Positions 33,272 to 42,484 of a DNA stretch of 52,485 nt are shown one piece after another. Source of the DNA: Candidatus Pelagibacterales bacterium (GTDB lineage: Bacteria; Pseudomonadota; Alphaproteobacteria; TMED109); assembly GCA_002715265.1 (NCBI GenBank), contig PAYS01000031.1, positions 1-52,485 on the forward strand, read 5' to 3'. How positions within the stretch are numbered: the first letter of the stretch is position 1; each line of letters opens with the position of its first letter. The notes under the pieces are model-generated. The model saw only the letters and a program-made list of their open reading frames with translations. It had not been told where the DNA came from and made no database searches. The translations under genes and the position numbers were made by a program.

Positions 33272-35255
33272 TTTCTTTTTCCATTTCTATTAAGGTAAAA
33301 CCTTCATCAACTTGTTGATTCTCTTTTACATTTATTTTTTTAATTTTACCATTATAGGGTGCAGTTATAGAATGTTCCATTTTCATGGCCTCTATTACAG
33401 CTACTATATAACCCTTTTTAACTTTCTGATTAACTTTAGTAAATATTTTTGCTACCTTTCCCGGCACAGGAGCATCAAAAGATCCAGCTACAGAGTCCTC
33501 AGACAAAATATTTGCATATTTTTCTTTACTGACGTATTTAAAACTATATCCCATACTAGAAAAATAATATTCATTGTTATCTTCAAAAACTTCAAATTCA
33601 AATGGTTTATTATTGAATAAAACTTTAAAGATAGAATTATTTTCATTTGTTAAATATTTTATTTCAGCTAATTGAATTTCTTCTAAAGAAGAAAAAATTA
33701 TATACTCATTCTCACTAATAATCTGGCACTTAAAATTAAACTCATCTTTATTATCTATGAATAATACTTCTTCTTTATCATTATTTACATGTCGCCAATT
33801 TTCTTTATTACTCCATGGAGAATAAAAAGAACTATTATTTTCATTATTTCTTAAATAAATAAATAATGATGCAAATAATATTCTAAAATCTTCTTTTAAC
33901 TTAGCGGGTGTAACTAATTCTGTCCAAAATTTATCTATAAACTGTGTATTAATATCTTTTTTAGAAAAATATTTATTTATAATAATATTATTTAAAAAAT
34001 AAACATTATTATCAAGTCCAAATAGTTTAGTTTTACCTAAAGTTATCGACATTTTTCTTATCGCATCATTTCTATCTTTTCCATAAGTAATAATTTTTGC
34101 TATCATTGGATCATAATATGGACTAACTTCATCATAATCTTCATAACCAGTATCTAATCTAATATAATCCTCTTTTGGAACTTCAAATTTTTTGATTTTT
34201 CCAGGAGAAGGAAGAAAATCATTTTCCGGATTCTCAGCATATACTCTTACTTCTAAAGCATGGCCATTAATTTTTATTTTTTTTATTATATTTTCTAATT
34301 TCTCATTACATGCAATCCTTATTTGAACCTCAACTAAATCAATCCCTAATATTTCTTCCGTAACTGGGTGTTCAACTTGAAGTCGAGTATTCATTTCCAT
34401 AAAGTAAAATTCATTATTTTCATACAAAAACTCAATAGTACCTGCTCCAGAATAAGCTATTTTTTTTGCAACTTCTATTGCTTGTTTAGCCATATTATCC
34501 TTTATATTTTGTTTAATAAATGGAGCAGGAGCTTCTTCAACTACTTTCTGATGCCGTCTTTGAATAGAACAATCCCTATCAGACAAAGCCTGAATATTTC
34601 CAAAATTATCAGCAACTATCTGTACTTCAATATGTCTTGGACTCTCTAAATACTTTTCTATTAAAACCTTATCATCTCCGAAAGAACTAAGAGCTTCTCT
34701 TTTAGCCTGTTCTAATTTTTGTATTATTTCATCAGCTGCTCTAATAACATGCATACCTTTGCCTCCACCGCCAGCGGACGCTTTAATAATAAGTGGGTAA
34801 CCAATATCATTACATTTATTAACTATTTTATTATTAGACATATTCTCGACTGGAAAACCTGGCAAAACTGAAACACCTGCGTCTTCCATTAATTTTCTAG
34901 CTTCGTTTTTATAGGCCATACTTTTCATCGAACTTTCTGAAGGGCCTATAAAAATAATATTATTTTTTTTCACCATTTTTGAAAATGATGGATTTTCAGA
35001 TAGAAATCCATAACCAGGATGTATGGCATCCACTTTAAAATCTTTAGCTACATTAATAATTTTTTTTATATTTAAATAACTTTTTTCTGAAATTGAGGAG
35101 CCTATGTGAACAGAGTGGTCAGTCTCTCTAAAATGCATAGAATTTTTATCTACATCTGAATAGATAGATACAGTTTCTATTCCCATCTTTTTACAAGTAC
35201 GCGCTATTCTAACTGCTATTTCACCTCTATTAGCGATCAATAACCTTTTAATCAT
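33264..35255 (-). CDS. Methylcrotonyl-CoA carboxylase alpha (biotin) subunit
   Basis: This 663-aa biotin-dependent subunit has a biotin carboxylase domain in the first 450 residues (IANRGEIAVRIARTCKKMGI, ASAGGGGKGMHV, FMEMNTRLQVEHPVTEEI), then a linker, and a C-terminal biotinyl domain whose biotin Lys sits in VIEAMKMEHS. It carboxylates biotin using ATP and bicarbonate for transfer by the beta subunit. Assignment to methylcrotonyl-CoA, rather than acetyl- or propionyl-CoA, rests on its position among isovaleryl-CoA dehydrogenase, the hydratase and HMG-CoA lyase; the propionyl-type pair is separate at 42485-46015. It starts three bases after the hydratase stop. Confidence 0.94.
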   Translation of the reverse strand: MIKRLLIANRGEIAVRIARTCKKMGIETVSIYSDVDKNSMHFRETDHSVHIGSSISEKSYLNIKKIINVAKDFKVDAIHPGYGFLSENPSFSKMVKKNNIIFIGPSESSMKSMAYKNEARKLMEDAGVSVLPGFPVENMSNNKIVNKCNDIGYPLIIKASAGGGGKGMHVIRAADEIIQKLEQAKREALSSFGDDKVLIEKYLESPRHIEVQIVADNFGNIQALSDRDCSIQRRHQKVVEEAPAPFIKQNIKDNMAKQAIEVAKKIAYSGAGTIEFLYENNEFYFMEMNTRLQVEHPVTEEILGIDLVEVQIRIACNEKLENIIKKIKINGHALEVRVYAENPENDFLPSPGKIKKFEVPKEDYIRLDTGYEDYDEVSPYYDPMIAKIITYGKDRNDAIRKMSITLGKTKLFGLDNNVYFLNNIIINKYFSKKDINTQFIDKFWTELVTPAKLKEDFRILFASLFIYLRNNENNSSFYSPWSNKENWRHVNNDKEEVLFIDNKDEFNFKCQIISENEYIIFSSLEEIQLAEIKYLTNENNSIFKVLFNNKPFEFEVFEDNNEYYFSSMGYSFKYVSKEKYANILSEDSVAGSFDAPVPGKVAKIFTKVNQKVKKGYIVAVIEAMKMEHSITAPYNGKIKKINVKENQQVDEGFTLIEMEKENE

Positions 35256-35258
35256 AAT

Positions 35259-36047
35259 TTATTCCTGCCAATTTGGTTTTCTCTTATTTAAAAATGCAGA
35301 AATACCTTCTTTTCCTTCTGAACTTGCCCTTGCATTAGCAATTCTTTTGGCTGTCTCATTCATAACCTTTTCATTTATTTCTTTACTTTCAACATAATAA
35401 ATAAGTTTCTTTGCAGACTTAATCGCTTCTGGACCCCCTTGCAAAATTTTTAATATTATTTCTTCTACAGTACTTTCTAATTCTTCATTTTCAACTGAAA
35501 AATTTACCATGCCTATTTTTACAGCCTCCTCTGAAGAAATTGGTGCAGAAGTGAAAAATAAATATTTAGCATTTCTTTCTCCCACTGCTTTAACAACATA
35601 AGGACTTATTACAGACGGTATTAAACCCAATGTAGCCTCCGATAAACAAAACTTTGCATATTTATTTGCAACTGCAATATCACATGCAGTCACTAAACCA
35701 ACTCCTCCACCATATGCAGCTCCATTTACAGCTGCAATAGTTGGAAAAGGTAAATTATATAAAGTGTTTAGCATTTCTGCTAATTTCATAGAATCATTGT
35801 AGTTTTCTTCACGACTGACATCAGACATTCTTCTCATCCAACTTAAATCTGCGCCCGCAGAAAAACCTTTTCCATTTCCAGTAACAACTAGCGCCTTAAT
35901 ATTTTTATTATTTCTTAAGTCTAAAAATATATTATTTAGCTGATGGATTAATTCATCATCAAATGCATTCATTATTTCTGGACGATTTAAGTTAAGATAA
36001 AATATTCCTCTCTCATCTTGATTTGTTATTATAATTTTTTCACTCAT
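35259..36047 (-). CDS. Methylglutaconyl-CoA hydratase (enoyl-CoA hydratase family)
   Basis: This is a 262-aa crotonase-fold enzyme. The oxyanion-hole stretch GKGFSAGADLSWMRRM has the ADLxWM pattern that I associate with methylglutaconyl-CoA hydratases of leucine degradation, and the second part AAVNGAAYGGGVGLVTACDIA is also crotonase-like. The expected reaction hydrates 3-methylglutaconyl-CoA to HMG-CoA. It lies between the two carboxylase genes with gaps of three bases, so stoichiometric co-expression is likely. A general enoyl-CoA hydratase is the alternative. Confidence 0.9.
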   Translation of the reverse strand: MSEKIIITNQDERGIFYLNLNRPEIMNAFDDELIHQLNNIFLDLRNNKNIKALVVTGNGKGFSAGADLSWMRRMSDVSREENYNDSMKLAEMLNTLYNLPFPTIAAVNGAAYGGGVGLVTACDIAVANKYAKFCLSEATLGLIPSVISPYVVKAVGERNAKYLFFTSAPISSEEAVKIGMVNFSVENEELESTVEEIILKILQGGPEAIKSAKKLIYYVESKEINEKVMNETAKRIANARASSEGKEGISAFLNKRKPNWQE

Positions 36048-36050
36048 AAT

Positions 36051-37667
36051 TTACATCCTAAATATACCGTATTTACTCTCTTCGATAGGTCTATTATATG
36101 AAGCAGATATAGATAAACCTAGAACCATTCTAGTGTCAGCTGGATCTATAATACCATCATCCCAAATTCTAGAAGATGCAAAATATGGATTACCTTCTTT
36201 TTCATACTGATCATGCAATTTTTTCTTAAAAATGCTTTCTTCTTTATTTGACCACTTAATACCTTTTCTTTTACTTACATCACGTCTAACAGTAGATAAG
36301 ACATTAGCTGCTTGTTCACCTCCCATAACTGAAATTCGAGAATTAGGCCAACTCCACATAAATCTAGGGCTATATGCTCTCCCACACATGCCATAATTAC
36401 CTGCTCCAAAAGAACCTCCGATTATAACAGTAAACTTAGGCACATTCACCGTAGCAACAGCTGTAACTAATTTTGCACCATCTTTTGCTATTCCCGCCGC
36501 TTCATACTTTTTGCCAACCATAAACCCTGAAATATTTTGTAAAAAAATTAAAGGAATTTTTCTTTGTCCACACAACTCTATAAAATGGGCACCCTTCAAC
36601 GAACTTTCAGAAAATAAAATACCATTATTTGCAATAATTCCGACAGAGTACCCCATGATACGTGCAAATCCAGTAACAAGAGTTGGACCATATAATTTTT
36701 TAAATTCTAGAAATTTACTTCCATCAACAAGTCTTGTAATAACTTCTCTTACATCATAAGGTGTGGATAATGAAGAAGGAACTACACCATATATACTTTC
36801 TAAATCATATTTAGGTTCTTCAGGCCTTTTAAAATCAATACCAGAATGCTCTTTTTTGTTAAATGTTGTCACAATATTTCTTGCAATTTGTAAAGCATGC
36901 TTATCATCTTCTGCCAAATGATCTGTTACTCCACTTTTTTTGCTATGAACTTCTCCTCCTCCTAATTCCTCAGCACTTACTTCTTCTCCCGTAGCGGCTT
37001 TGACTAACGGAGGACCTCCTAAAAAAATGGTACCTTGATTTTTTACAATAATAGCTTCATCACACATTGCGGGCACATATGCTCCACCTGCAGTGCAAGA
37101 ACCCATAACCACTGCAATTTGGGGAATTCCCATAGCAGACATATTAGACTGATTATGAAAAGTTCTACCAAAACCATCTTTATCAGCAAACATTTCACTT
37201 TGAAGAGGTAAATAAGCTCCTCCTGAATCTACAAGATAGATGCATGGTAAAAAATTTTCCATAGCAATTTCTTGAGCTCTTAACTGCTTCTTTACAGTTA
37301 TTGGATAATACGTTCCACCTTTTACAGTAGCATCATTCACTATTAATACGCATTCTCTTCCAGAAACTCTTCCAATACCAGTAATCAAACCCGCACAAGG
37401 AGCTTCATTATTATATGAATCTAAGGCCGCAATATTAGAAAATTCTAAAAATGGAGAACCTGGATCTATTAAAAAATTTATTCTTTCTCTTGGTAATAAT
37501 TTACCTCGAGAACGATGTCTTTTTATAGCCTCTTGACCACCACCAGTTTGTGCAAATAAAATCTTCTCATTTAATTCCTTAACCAAGGACTTCATTTTTT
37601 TTTTATTTTTTATAAAATCATTTGATTCAGTATCAATACCACTTTTAAGTATATCCATAACACTCAC
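36051..37667 (-). CDS. Methylcrotonyl-CoA carboxylase beta (carboxyltransferase) subunit
   Basis: This 538-aa carboxyltransferase transfers the carboxyl group from biotin to the 4-position of 3-methylcrotonyl-CoA. Acyl-CoA and carboxybiotin sites are visible in the oxyanion loops [46 protein letters not shown] and [34 protein letters not shown]. The MCC-type [24 protein letters not shown] distinguishes it from propionyl-CoA carboxylase, as does its greater length than the PccB at 44489. It precedes the hydratase by three bases, as in Pseudomonas liu-type operons. Confidence 0.95.
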   Translation of the reverse strand: MSVMDILKSGIDTESNDFIKNKKKMKSLVKELNEKILFAQTGGGQEAIKRHRSRGKLLPRERINFLIDPGSPFLEFSNIAALDSYNNEAPCAGLITGIGRVSGRECVLIVNDATVKGGTYYPITVKKQLRAQEIAMENFLPCIYLVDSGGAYLPLQSEMFADKDGFGRTFHNQSNMSAMGIPQIAVVMGSCTAGGAYVPAMCDEAIIVKNQGTIFLGGPPLVKAATGEEVSAEELGGGEVHSKKSGVTDHLAEDDKHALQIARNIVTTFNKKEHSGIDFKRPEEPKYDLESIYGVVPSSLSTPYDVREVITRLVDGSKFLEFKKLYGPTLVTGFARIMGYSVGIIANNGILFSESSLKGAHFIELCGQRKIPLIFLQNISGFMVGKKYEAAGIAKDGAKLVTAVATVNVPKFTVIIGGSFGAGNYGMCGRAYSPRFMWSWPNSRISVMGGEQAANVLSTVRRDVSKRKGIKWSNKEESIFKKKLHDQYEKEGNPYFASSRIWDDGIIDPADTRMVLGLSISASYNRPIEESKYGIFRM

Positions 37668-37693
37668 ATTTTATTAATTTAAACAATAATTAG

Positions 37694-38878
37694 TTAATTC
37701 TTCTCTATTGCAATTGCTGTAGCTTCTCCTCCACCTATACATAAAGAGGCAATACCCTTTTGAACATCGTATTTATGCATAGCAGAAATTAAAGTAGCTA
37801 TAATTCTAGCTCCTGAGGTTCCTACTGGGTGACCCAATGCACATGCTCCTCCATGTACGTTAACAATTTCAGGAGATAGATTCAAATCTTTCATTGCAGC
37901 CATTGGAACTACTGCAAAAGCTTCGTTTATTTCAAACAGCCCTACATCTTTTATATTCCAATTTGCCTTATCTAAAACTTTCTTAATTGCTCCAATTGGA
38001 GCTGTAGTAAACCAGGCTGGATCATGGCTATTAGTTGCATGAGCAACAACCTTTGCCAAAGGTTTGGAGTTACATTTTTCTGCTTCAATTCTACTCATCA
38101 TAACTAAAGCTGCAGCACCATCTGATATAGAAGAAGAATTTGCAGCAGTAACTGTACCATCCTTGGAAAAAGCAGGTTTTAAATTTGGAATTTTACTAAT
38201 ATCAGCTGAAAACGGTTGCTCATCTTGACTTATTATTTTTGAACCCTTTCTATTTTTAACTTCAACCGGAACTATTTCTTCATTAAAAGAACCATCTTCA
38301 TTAGCTTTTTTAGCTCTTTTCAAAGACCTTATTGCAAATTCATCCTGAGCTTGTCTTGTAAATTGATAAGCTTCTGCTGTTGCCTCTGCATAAGAACCCA
38401 TAAGCCTACCTTCTTCATAAGCATCTTCTAATCCATCTAAAAACATATGATCCTTTAATTCTCCATGACCCATTCTTAAACCTGACCTTACTTTTGGCAA
38501 AACATAAGGAGTATTTGACATGCTTTCAATACCGCCAGCTATTGTTATTTTACTAGATCCAGCAATTAATTGGTCATTTGCAATCATTGCAGCTCTCATA
38601 CCAGAACCACACATCTTATTTATTGTAGTGGCACCTGCCGTATTAGGAATACCTGCTCCAATTGCAGATTGTCTTGCTGGTGCTTGACCTAGTCCTGCCG
38701 GTAAAACACACCCCATAACTACATCATCAACATCTTCACTTTTTATATTAGCTTTTGATAATGCTGCCTCAATTGCAATACTTCCTAATCGTGTAGCTTT
38801 TTCATTAGATAAAGAACCTTGAAAACTTCCCATTGGGGTTCTAGCGGTACCAGTTATAACTATATCATTATTATTCAT
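37694..38878 (-). CDS. Acetyl-CoA C-acyltransferase (thiolase)
   Basis: This 394-aa thiolase has the acyl-binding Cys in NKMCGSGMRAAMIA, the His of GGACALGHPVGTSGARI, and the second active-site Cys in IASLCIGGGEATAI. It is of the biosynthetic/acetoacetyl-CoA degradative size. In this operon it would split acetoacetyl-CoA, once made from the acetoacetate released by HMG-CoA lyase, to two acetyl-CoA. The reverse, polyhydroxyalkanoate-type direction cannot be excluded, but no phaB or phaC is present. It follows the Cys-rich secreted-protein gene by 20 bases and precedes the carboxylase beta gene by 26. Confidence 0.94.
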   Translation of the reverse strand: MNNNDIVITGTARTPMGSFQGSLSNEKATRLGSIAIEAALSKANIKSEDVDDVVMGCVLPAGLGQAPARQSAIGAGIPNTAGATTINKMCGSGMRAAMIANDQLIAGSSKITIAGGIESMSNTPYVLPKVRSGLRMGHGELKDHMFLDGLEDAYEEGRLMGSYAEATAEAYQFTRQAQDEFAIRSLKRAKKANEDGSFNEEIVPVEVKNRKGSKIISQDEQPFSADISKIPNLKPAFSKDGTVTAANSSSISDGAAALVMMSRIEAEKCNSKPLAKVVAHATNSHDPAWFTTAPIGAIKKVLDKANWNIKDVGLFEINEAFAVVPMAAMKDLNLSPEIVNVHGGACALGHPVGTSGARIIATLISAMHKYDVQKGIASLCIGGGEATAIAIEKN

Positions 38879-38898
38879 AAATATTCTCCCTATTATAT

Positions 38899-39171
38899 CT
38901 ATCTACACTGATTTACACAAATTATCATCTGAGATTGACAAATTTGATCTCTTTCAGGGTTACTTGCTTCCCTTCTAATACATGCATCTCTTCTTCTTAG
39001 ACAAACTTTTGCACACATTTTTGTTTCCGTAGCTTTTTCTTCAGGGTCATATGGAAAATCAGGCACATTATCTTGCGCTATAGAATAAGAATTAAAACTA
39101 AATATTATAAAGAAGGATATAACTATATTTAAAAAATCAATCCTACCTTTAACATTTTTATATTGTCTCAT
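38899..39171 (-). CDS. Secreted Cys-rich peptide with mirror-symmetric cysteine spacing
   Basis: This is a 90-aa protein I do not recognise. An N-terminal hydrophobic stretch ([21 protein letters not shown]) is a likely signal peptide. The mature domain has exactly six cysteines spaced CX3C-X6-C-X13-C-X6-CX3C, a mirror-symmetric arrangement suggesting two antiparallel helices clamped by disulfides, like CHCH-type hairpins; that is structural inference. The segment between is charged. It overlaps the isovaleryl-CoA dehydrogenase stop by 14 bases and precedes thiolase by 20, so it is translated within the leucine operon, yet is exported and has no obvious metabolic role. The start ATG at 39171 lies in the dehydrogenase 3' end. 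Confidence 0.68.
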   Translation of the reverse strand: MRQYKNVKGRIDFLNIVISFFIIFSFNSYSIAQDNVPDFPYDPEEKATETKMCAKVCLRRRDACIRREASNPERDQICQSQMIICVNQCR

Positions 39172-40336
39172 TAAAAATTTCCCTTCCTATCAACATCCTT
39201 CTTATTTCACTAGTTCCAGCACCTATTTCATAAAGTTTTGAATCACGTAATAACCTAGCTACAGGATAATCATTAGTGTAACCATTTCCTCCTAATATTT
39301 GTATAGCCTCAAGTGTAATTTGTGTACTTTTTTCAGCTGCATATAAAATGGCGCCAGCAGAGTCTTTTCTAGTAGTCTCATTTCTATCACATGATTGAGC
39401 AACATTATAAACATAAGACTTACAAGCATTCATAGAAGTATAAATATCTGCTAACTTACCTTGTATTAATTGGAAACTTCCAATAGGCTGATCGAACTGT
39501 TTTCTCTCATGTACATAAGGAACTATAATATCCCAACAATTTTGCATAACACCTAAAGGACCACCTGCTAAAACAACCCTTTCATAATCTAGGCCACTCA
39601 TTAACACTCTTGCACCTTTATTAACTTCACCTAAAACATTTTCCTCTGGCACTATACAATCATTAAAAACAAGTTCACATGTATTTGATCCACGCATTCC
39701 TAATTTATCCAATTTTTCACCAGTAGAGAAACCTTTAAAACCTTTTTCTATCAAAAAAGCTGTAATTCCCTTAGATCCTGCATCTTTTTCTGTTTTTGCA
39801 TAAACAACTAAATAATCTGCATCTGGCCCATTAGTTATCCACATTTTAGAACCATTTAATATATAATGGTCACTTTTTTTAGATGCTAAAGTTTTCATAC
39901 CTACAACATCTGAGCCAGCAACTGACTCACTCATCGCTAAAGCTCCCACTTTATTTCCAGAAATTAAACCAGGTAAATATTTTTCTTTCTGTCTATCATT
40001 ACCATTAAGTCTAATTTGGTTTATACATAAATTTGAATGAGCTCCATAAGATAAACCTACAGAAGCAGAAGCTCTACTAATTTCCTCAACACATACAGTA
40101 TGCTCTAAATAACCTAAACCACTTCCACCCCACTTTTCTTCTACCGTAACTCCAAGTATTCCTAAATCTCCCATTTTTTTCCAAAGATCGGATGGAAAAT
40201 CATTATTCTTATCTATTTCAGCAGCTCTGGGAGCAATCTCATTTTTAGAAAAACTTGTTACAGATTCTCTAATCATTTCTGCTGTTTCACCTAAATTAAA
40301 ATTAAAATCTTCTGGCTTATTAGTAATCATATTCAC
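39158..40336 (-). CDS. ivd: Isovaleryl-CoA dehydrogenase
   Basis: This is a 392-aa FAD acyl-CoA dehydrogenase that oxidises isovaleryl-CoA to 3-methylcrotonyl-CoA. The catalytic Glu is in [16 protein letters not shown], the isovaleryl-specific position in helix G rather than in the usual C-terminal place. Other signatures are [29 protein letters not shown] and [20 protein letters not shown], and it ends with [17 protein letters not shown]. Electrons go to an electron-transfer flavoprotein, not encoded here. It follows mgtE by 13 bases. It is the first leucine-pathway enzyme of the operon. Confidence 0.95.
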   Translation of the reverse strand: MNMITNKPEDFNFNLGETAEMIRESVTSFSKNEIAPRAAEIDKNNDFPSDLWKKMGDLGILGVTVEEKWGGSGLGYLEHTVCVEEISRASASVGLSYGAHSNLCINQIRLNGNDRQKEKYLPGLISGNKVGALAMSESVAGSDVVGMKTLASKKSDHYILNGSKMWITNGPDADYLVVYAKTEKDAGSKGITAFLIEKGFKGFSTGEKLDKLGMRGSNTCELVFNDCIVPEENVLGEVNKGARVLMSGLDYERVVLAGGPLGVMQNCWDIIVPYVHERKQFDQPIGSFQLIQGKLADIYTSMNACKSYVYNVAQSCDRNETTRKDSAGAILYAAEKSTQITLEAIQILGGNGYTNDYPVARLLRDSKLYEIGAGTSEIRRMLIGREIFNETI

Positions 40337-40349
40337 CTCTTATAAAAAA

Positions 40350-41753
40350 TTAATTAACAAGCATTAATTGAGCCAAACCTAAAAACACAAAGAAACCTAC
40401 TACATCTGTGACAGTAGTCAACAATATAGATGCTCCTAAAGCCGGATCTACTTTCAACTTTTGCAACATTATTGGAATAGATGCTCCAAAAAATCCTGCT
40501 ACTAACAAATTGAACATCATTGCTAATGCTATAACTATTCCTAATCCATGTTCGCCAAACCAAAGAGCAGCCACCAAACCCACTATAACAGCAAAAACTA
40601 TACCATTTATTAAACCAACCAAAATTTCCTTGCCAAATACTCTTAAAGAATTGGAAGGGTTTAGCTCTCTTGTAGCAATAGCTCTTACCGCCACTGTTAA
40701 AGTTTGCGTACCTGCATTTCCACCCATCGAAGCAACTATAGGCATTAAAACAGCTAATGCAACTATCTGCTTTATAGTACCTTCAAAAAAGCCTATAGAA
40801 ATAGAAGCTAATATAGCAGTAAGTAAGTTTATAAATAACCAAGAGAATCTACTTCTAGCAGTTTTCCATGCCGCCATATATAAATCAGTATCACCAGAAA
40901 CACCTGCAAGTTTAAGCATATCTTCTTCTGCCTCTTCTTGAATAACTTCCACAACATCATCTACTGTAATCATACCAATTAATCTGTTTCTAGCATTTAC
41001 CACAGGAGCAGAAGTTAAATCATATTTTTCAAATAAGTATGCAATATCCTCTTGATCTGTATTTACTTTTACAACTACAGGATCATCAATCATGATATCT
41101 GTAAGAACAATATTTCTCTTATTCCTCATTATTCTATGTAACGGAACAGTACCCACAGGAACATGTTTAGGATCAACAATAAATATGGAATAAAACTGAT
41201 CAGGAACTTTAACAGACCCTCTTAAATAATCTATTACTTGTCCTACATTCCAATATTTAGGAACAGCAACATAATCCCTTTGCATTAATCTACCTGCAGA
41301 CATTTCAGGAAATTCTAATGCTTGTCTTATAAGTTTTCTTTCTGCACTTGGTATTTGTTTTATTAAAGCTTCACGTCTATCAATATCAATATTTTCAATA
41401 ACATATACTGCCTCATCTGTATCCAGCTTACCAATTAAATCACCCAAGATTCCTGGTTTATAATTATCTAAAATTTCTGATAAAACTTGTTCATCTATTG
41501 AGGCCAAAACTTCAGCTGGTAAAGAATTTTCTAAACATACAGCCAATAACTTTCTATCTTCTTCAGATAATATTTCAAAGATATCCGCAATATCTGCGTG
41601 ATGTAAATTTAATACATTATTTTTTAAAAATTCAATATTTTCACTTCGAATATTATCTCTAATTTTTTCTAATTGATCTTTAGAAATACCAAAACCTTTA
41701 GCATTATTATTTTTTTTCTTTTTAGATTCTATAGTTTTAGAATTATTTGTCAT
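40350..41753 (-). CDS. mgtE: MgtE-family magnesium transporter
   Basis: This is a 467-aa Mg2+ channel/transporter. The cytoplasmic part has the MgtE N-domain helices (LHHADIADIFEILSEEDRK), then two CBS domains (TDIMIDDPVVVKVNTDQED, TSAPVVNARNRLIGMITVDDVVEVI), a plug helix and a membrane domain of about five helices containing PIVASMGGNAGTQTLTVAVRA, the Mg2+ filter region. Mg2+ binding between cytoplasmic domains gates it. It starts the long minus-strand run that goes on into the leucine operon with a 13-base gap, which is an unexpected combination. The 79-base gap before divergent lipB contains a 12-base palindrome. Confidence 0.93.
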   Translation of the reverse strand: MTNNSKTIESKKKKNNNAKGFGISKDQLEKIRDNIRSENIEFLKNNVLNLHHADIADIFEILSEEDRKLLAVCLENSLPAEVLASIDEQVLSEILDNYKPGILGDLIGKLDTDEAVYVIENIDIDRREALIKQIPSAERKLIRQALEFPEMSAGRLMQRDYVAVPKYWNVGQVIDYLRGSVKVPDQFYSIFIVDPKHVPVGTVPLHRIMRNKRNIVLTDIMIDDPVVVKVNTDQEDIAYLFEKYDLTSAPVVNARNRLIGMITVDDVVEVIQEEAEEDMLKLAGVSGDTDLYMAAWKTARSRFSWLFINLLTAILASISIGFFEGTIKQIVALAVLMPIVASMGGNAGTQTLTVAVRAIATRELNPSNSLRVFGKEILVGLINGIVFAVIVGLVAALWFGEHGLGIVIALAMMFNLLVAGFFGASIPIMLQKLKVDPALGASILLTTVTDVVGFFVFLGLAQLMLVN

Positions 41754-41832
41754 TTTCCTAAAAATCCTATAGTTGAATGATAATATTATCTTTATTGTAG
41801 CTTTATAAGCAAAAATATTCTAGAGCTTAAAT

Positions 41833-42483
41833 ATGAAAAATAAATATATAGAATCATCATCTAATTTAATAAAATGGAAAACAAGTAGTAACTTAATTAA
41901 ATATAATGTCGCTATAGAAAATATGGGAAAATATATTAAAGATATTAAAAATAATAAATCTCCTGAAATTATATGGTTACTAGAACATCCTTCAATATAT
42001 ACCTGCGGAAGAAGTGCAAAAAATGATGATTTATTAAACACATATAATACGCCCGTAATAAATTCTGGAAGAGGCGGACAAGTTACATATCATGGGCCGG
42101 GTCAAAGAATAATTTATATTATGCTAAATTTACAGAATAGAGAAAAAGATGTTAAAAAATATATTCATACACTTGAAAATTGGATGATTATGTCTTTAAA
42201 GCAAATAAATATTAAAGCACATACAGCAGCAGATAGAATTGGCTTATGGGTAGAAGGTCCTAAAGGAGAATCAAAAATTGGAGCTATAGGTGTAAGAATT
42301 AGTAAATGGATTACAAGCCATGGCATATCTATAAATATAGACCCTGATTTATCTTTTTATAATGGAATTATACCCTGCGGACTAAATAACTATCCCGTTA
42401 CTTCTTTTAGAGAACTTGGATGTAATACAAAAATTACAGAATTTGATGAAATAATTAAAAAAACTATAAAAGACTTTTTTTAA
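41833..42483 (+). CDS. lipB: Lipoyl(octanoyl) transferase
   Basis: This 216-aa enzyme moves an octanoyl group from acyl carrier protein to lipoyl domains, the first step of lipoate cofactor assembly. Motifs are RGGQVTYHGPGQ, the catalytic Lys in SKIGAIGVRISKWITSHGIS, and the nucleophile Cys in GIIPCGL. Lipoyl enzymes include branched-chain 2-oxoacid dehydrogenase, which makes the isovaleryl-CoA used by the neighbouring operon, but this is a general link. It is alone on the plus strand and its stop codon is one base from the convergent pccA stop. Confidence 0.95.
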   Translation: MKNKYIESSSNLIKWKTSSNLIKYNVAIENMGKYIKDIKNNKSPEIIWLLEHPSIYTCGRSAKNDDLLNTYNTPVINSGRGGQVTYHGPGQRIIYIMLNLQNREKDVKKYIHTLENWMIMSLKQINIKAHTAADRIGLWVEGPKGESKIGAIGVRISKWITSHGISINIDPDLSFYNGIIPCGLNNYPVTSFRELGCNTKITEFDEIIKKTIKDFF

Positions 42484-42484
42484 A

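Noticed and set aside
40408-40941. 177-aa plus-strand ORF inside mgtE
   Set aside because: It is the reverse of the MgtE membrane domain, so its composition is a by-product of the helices on the other strand.
41779-41790. GATAATATTATC palindrome between mgtE and lipB
   Set aside because: A perfect 12-base palindrome made mostly of A and T is expected by chance in this AT-rich gap; mentioned only as context, not called as an operator.
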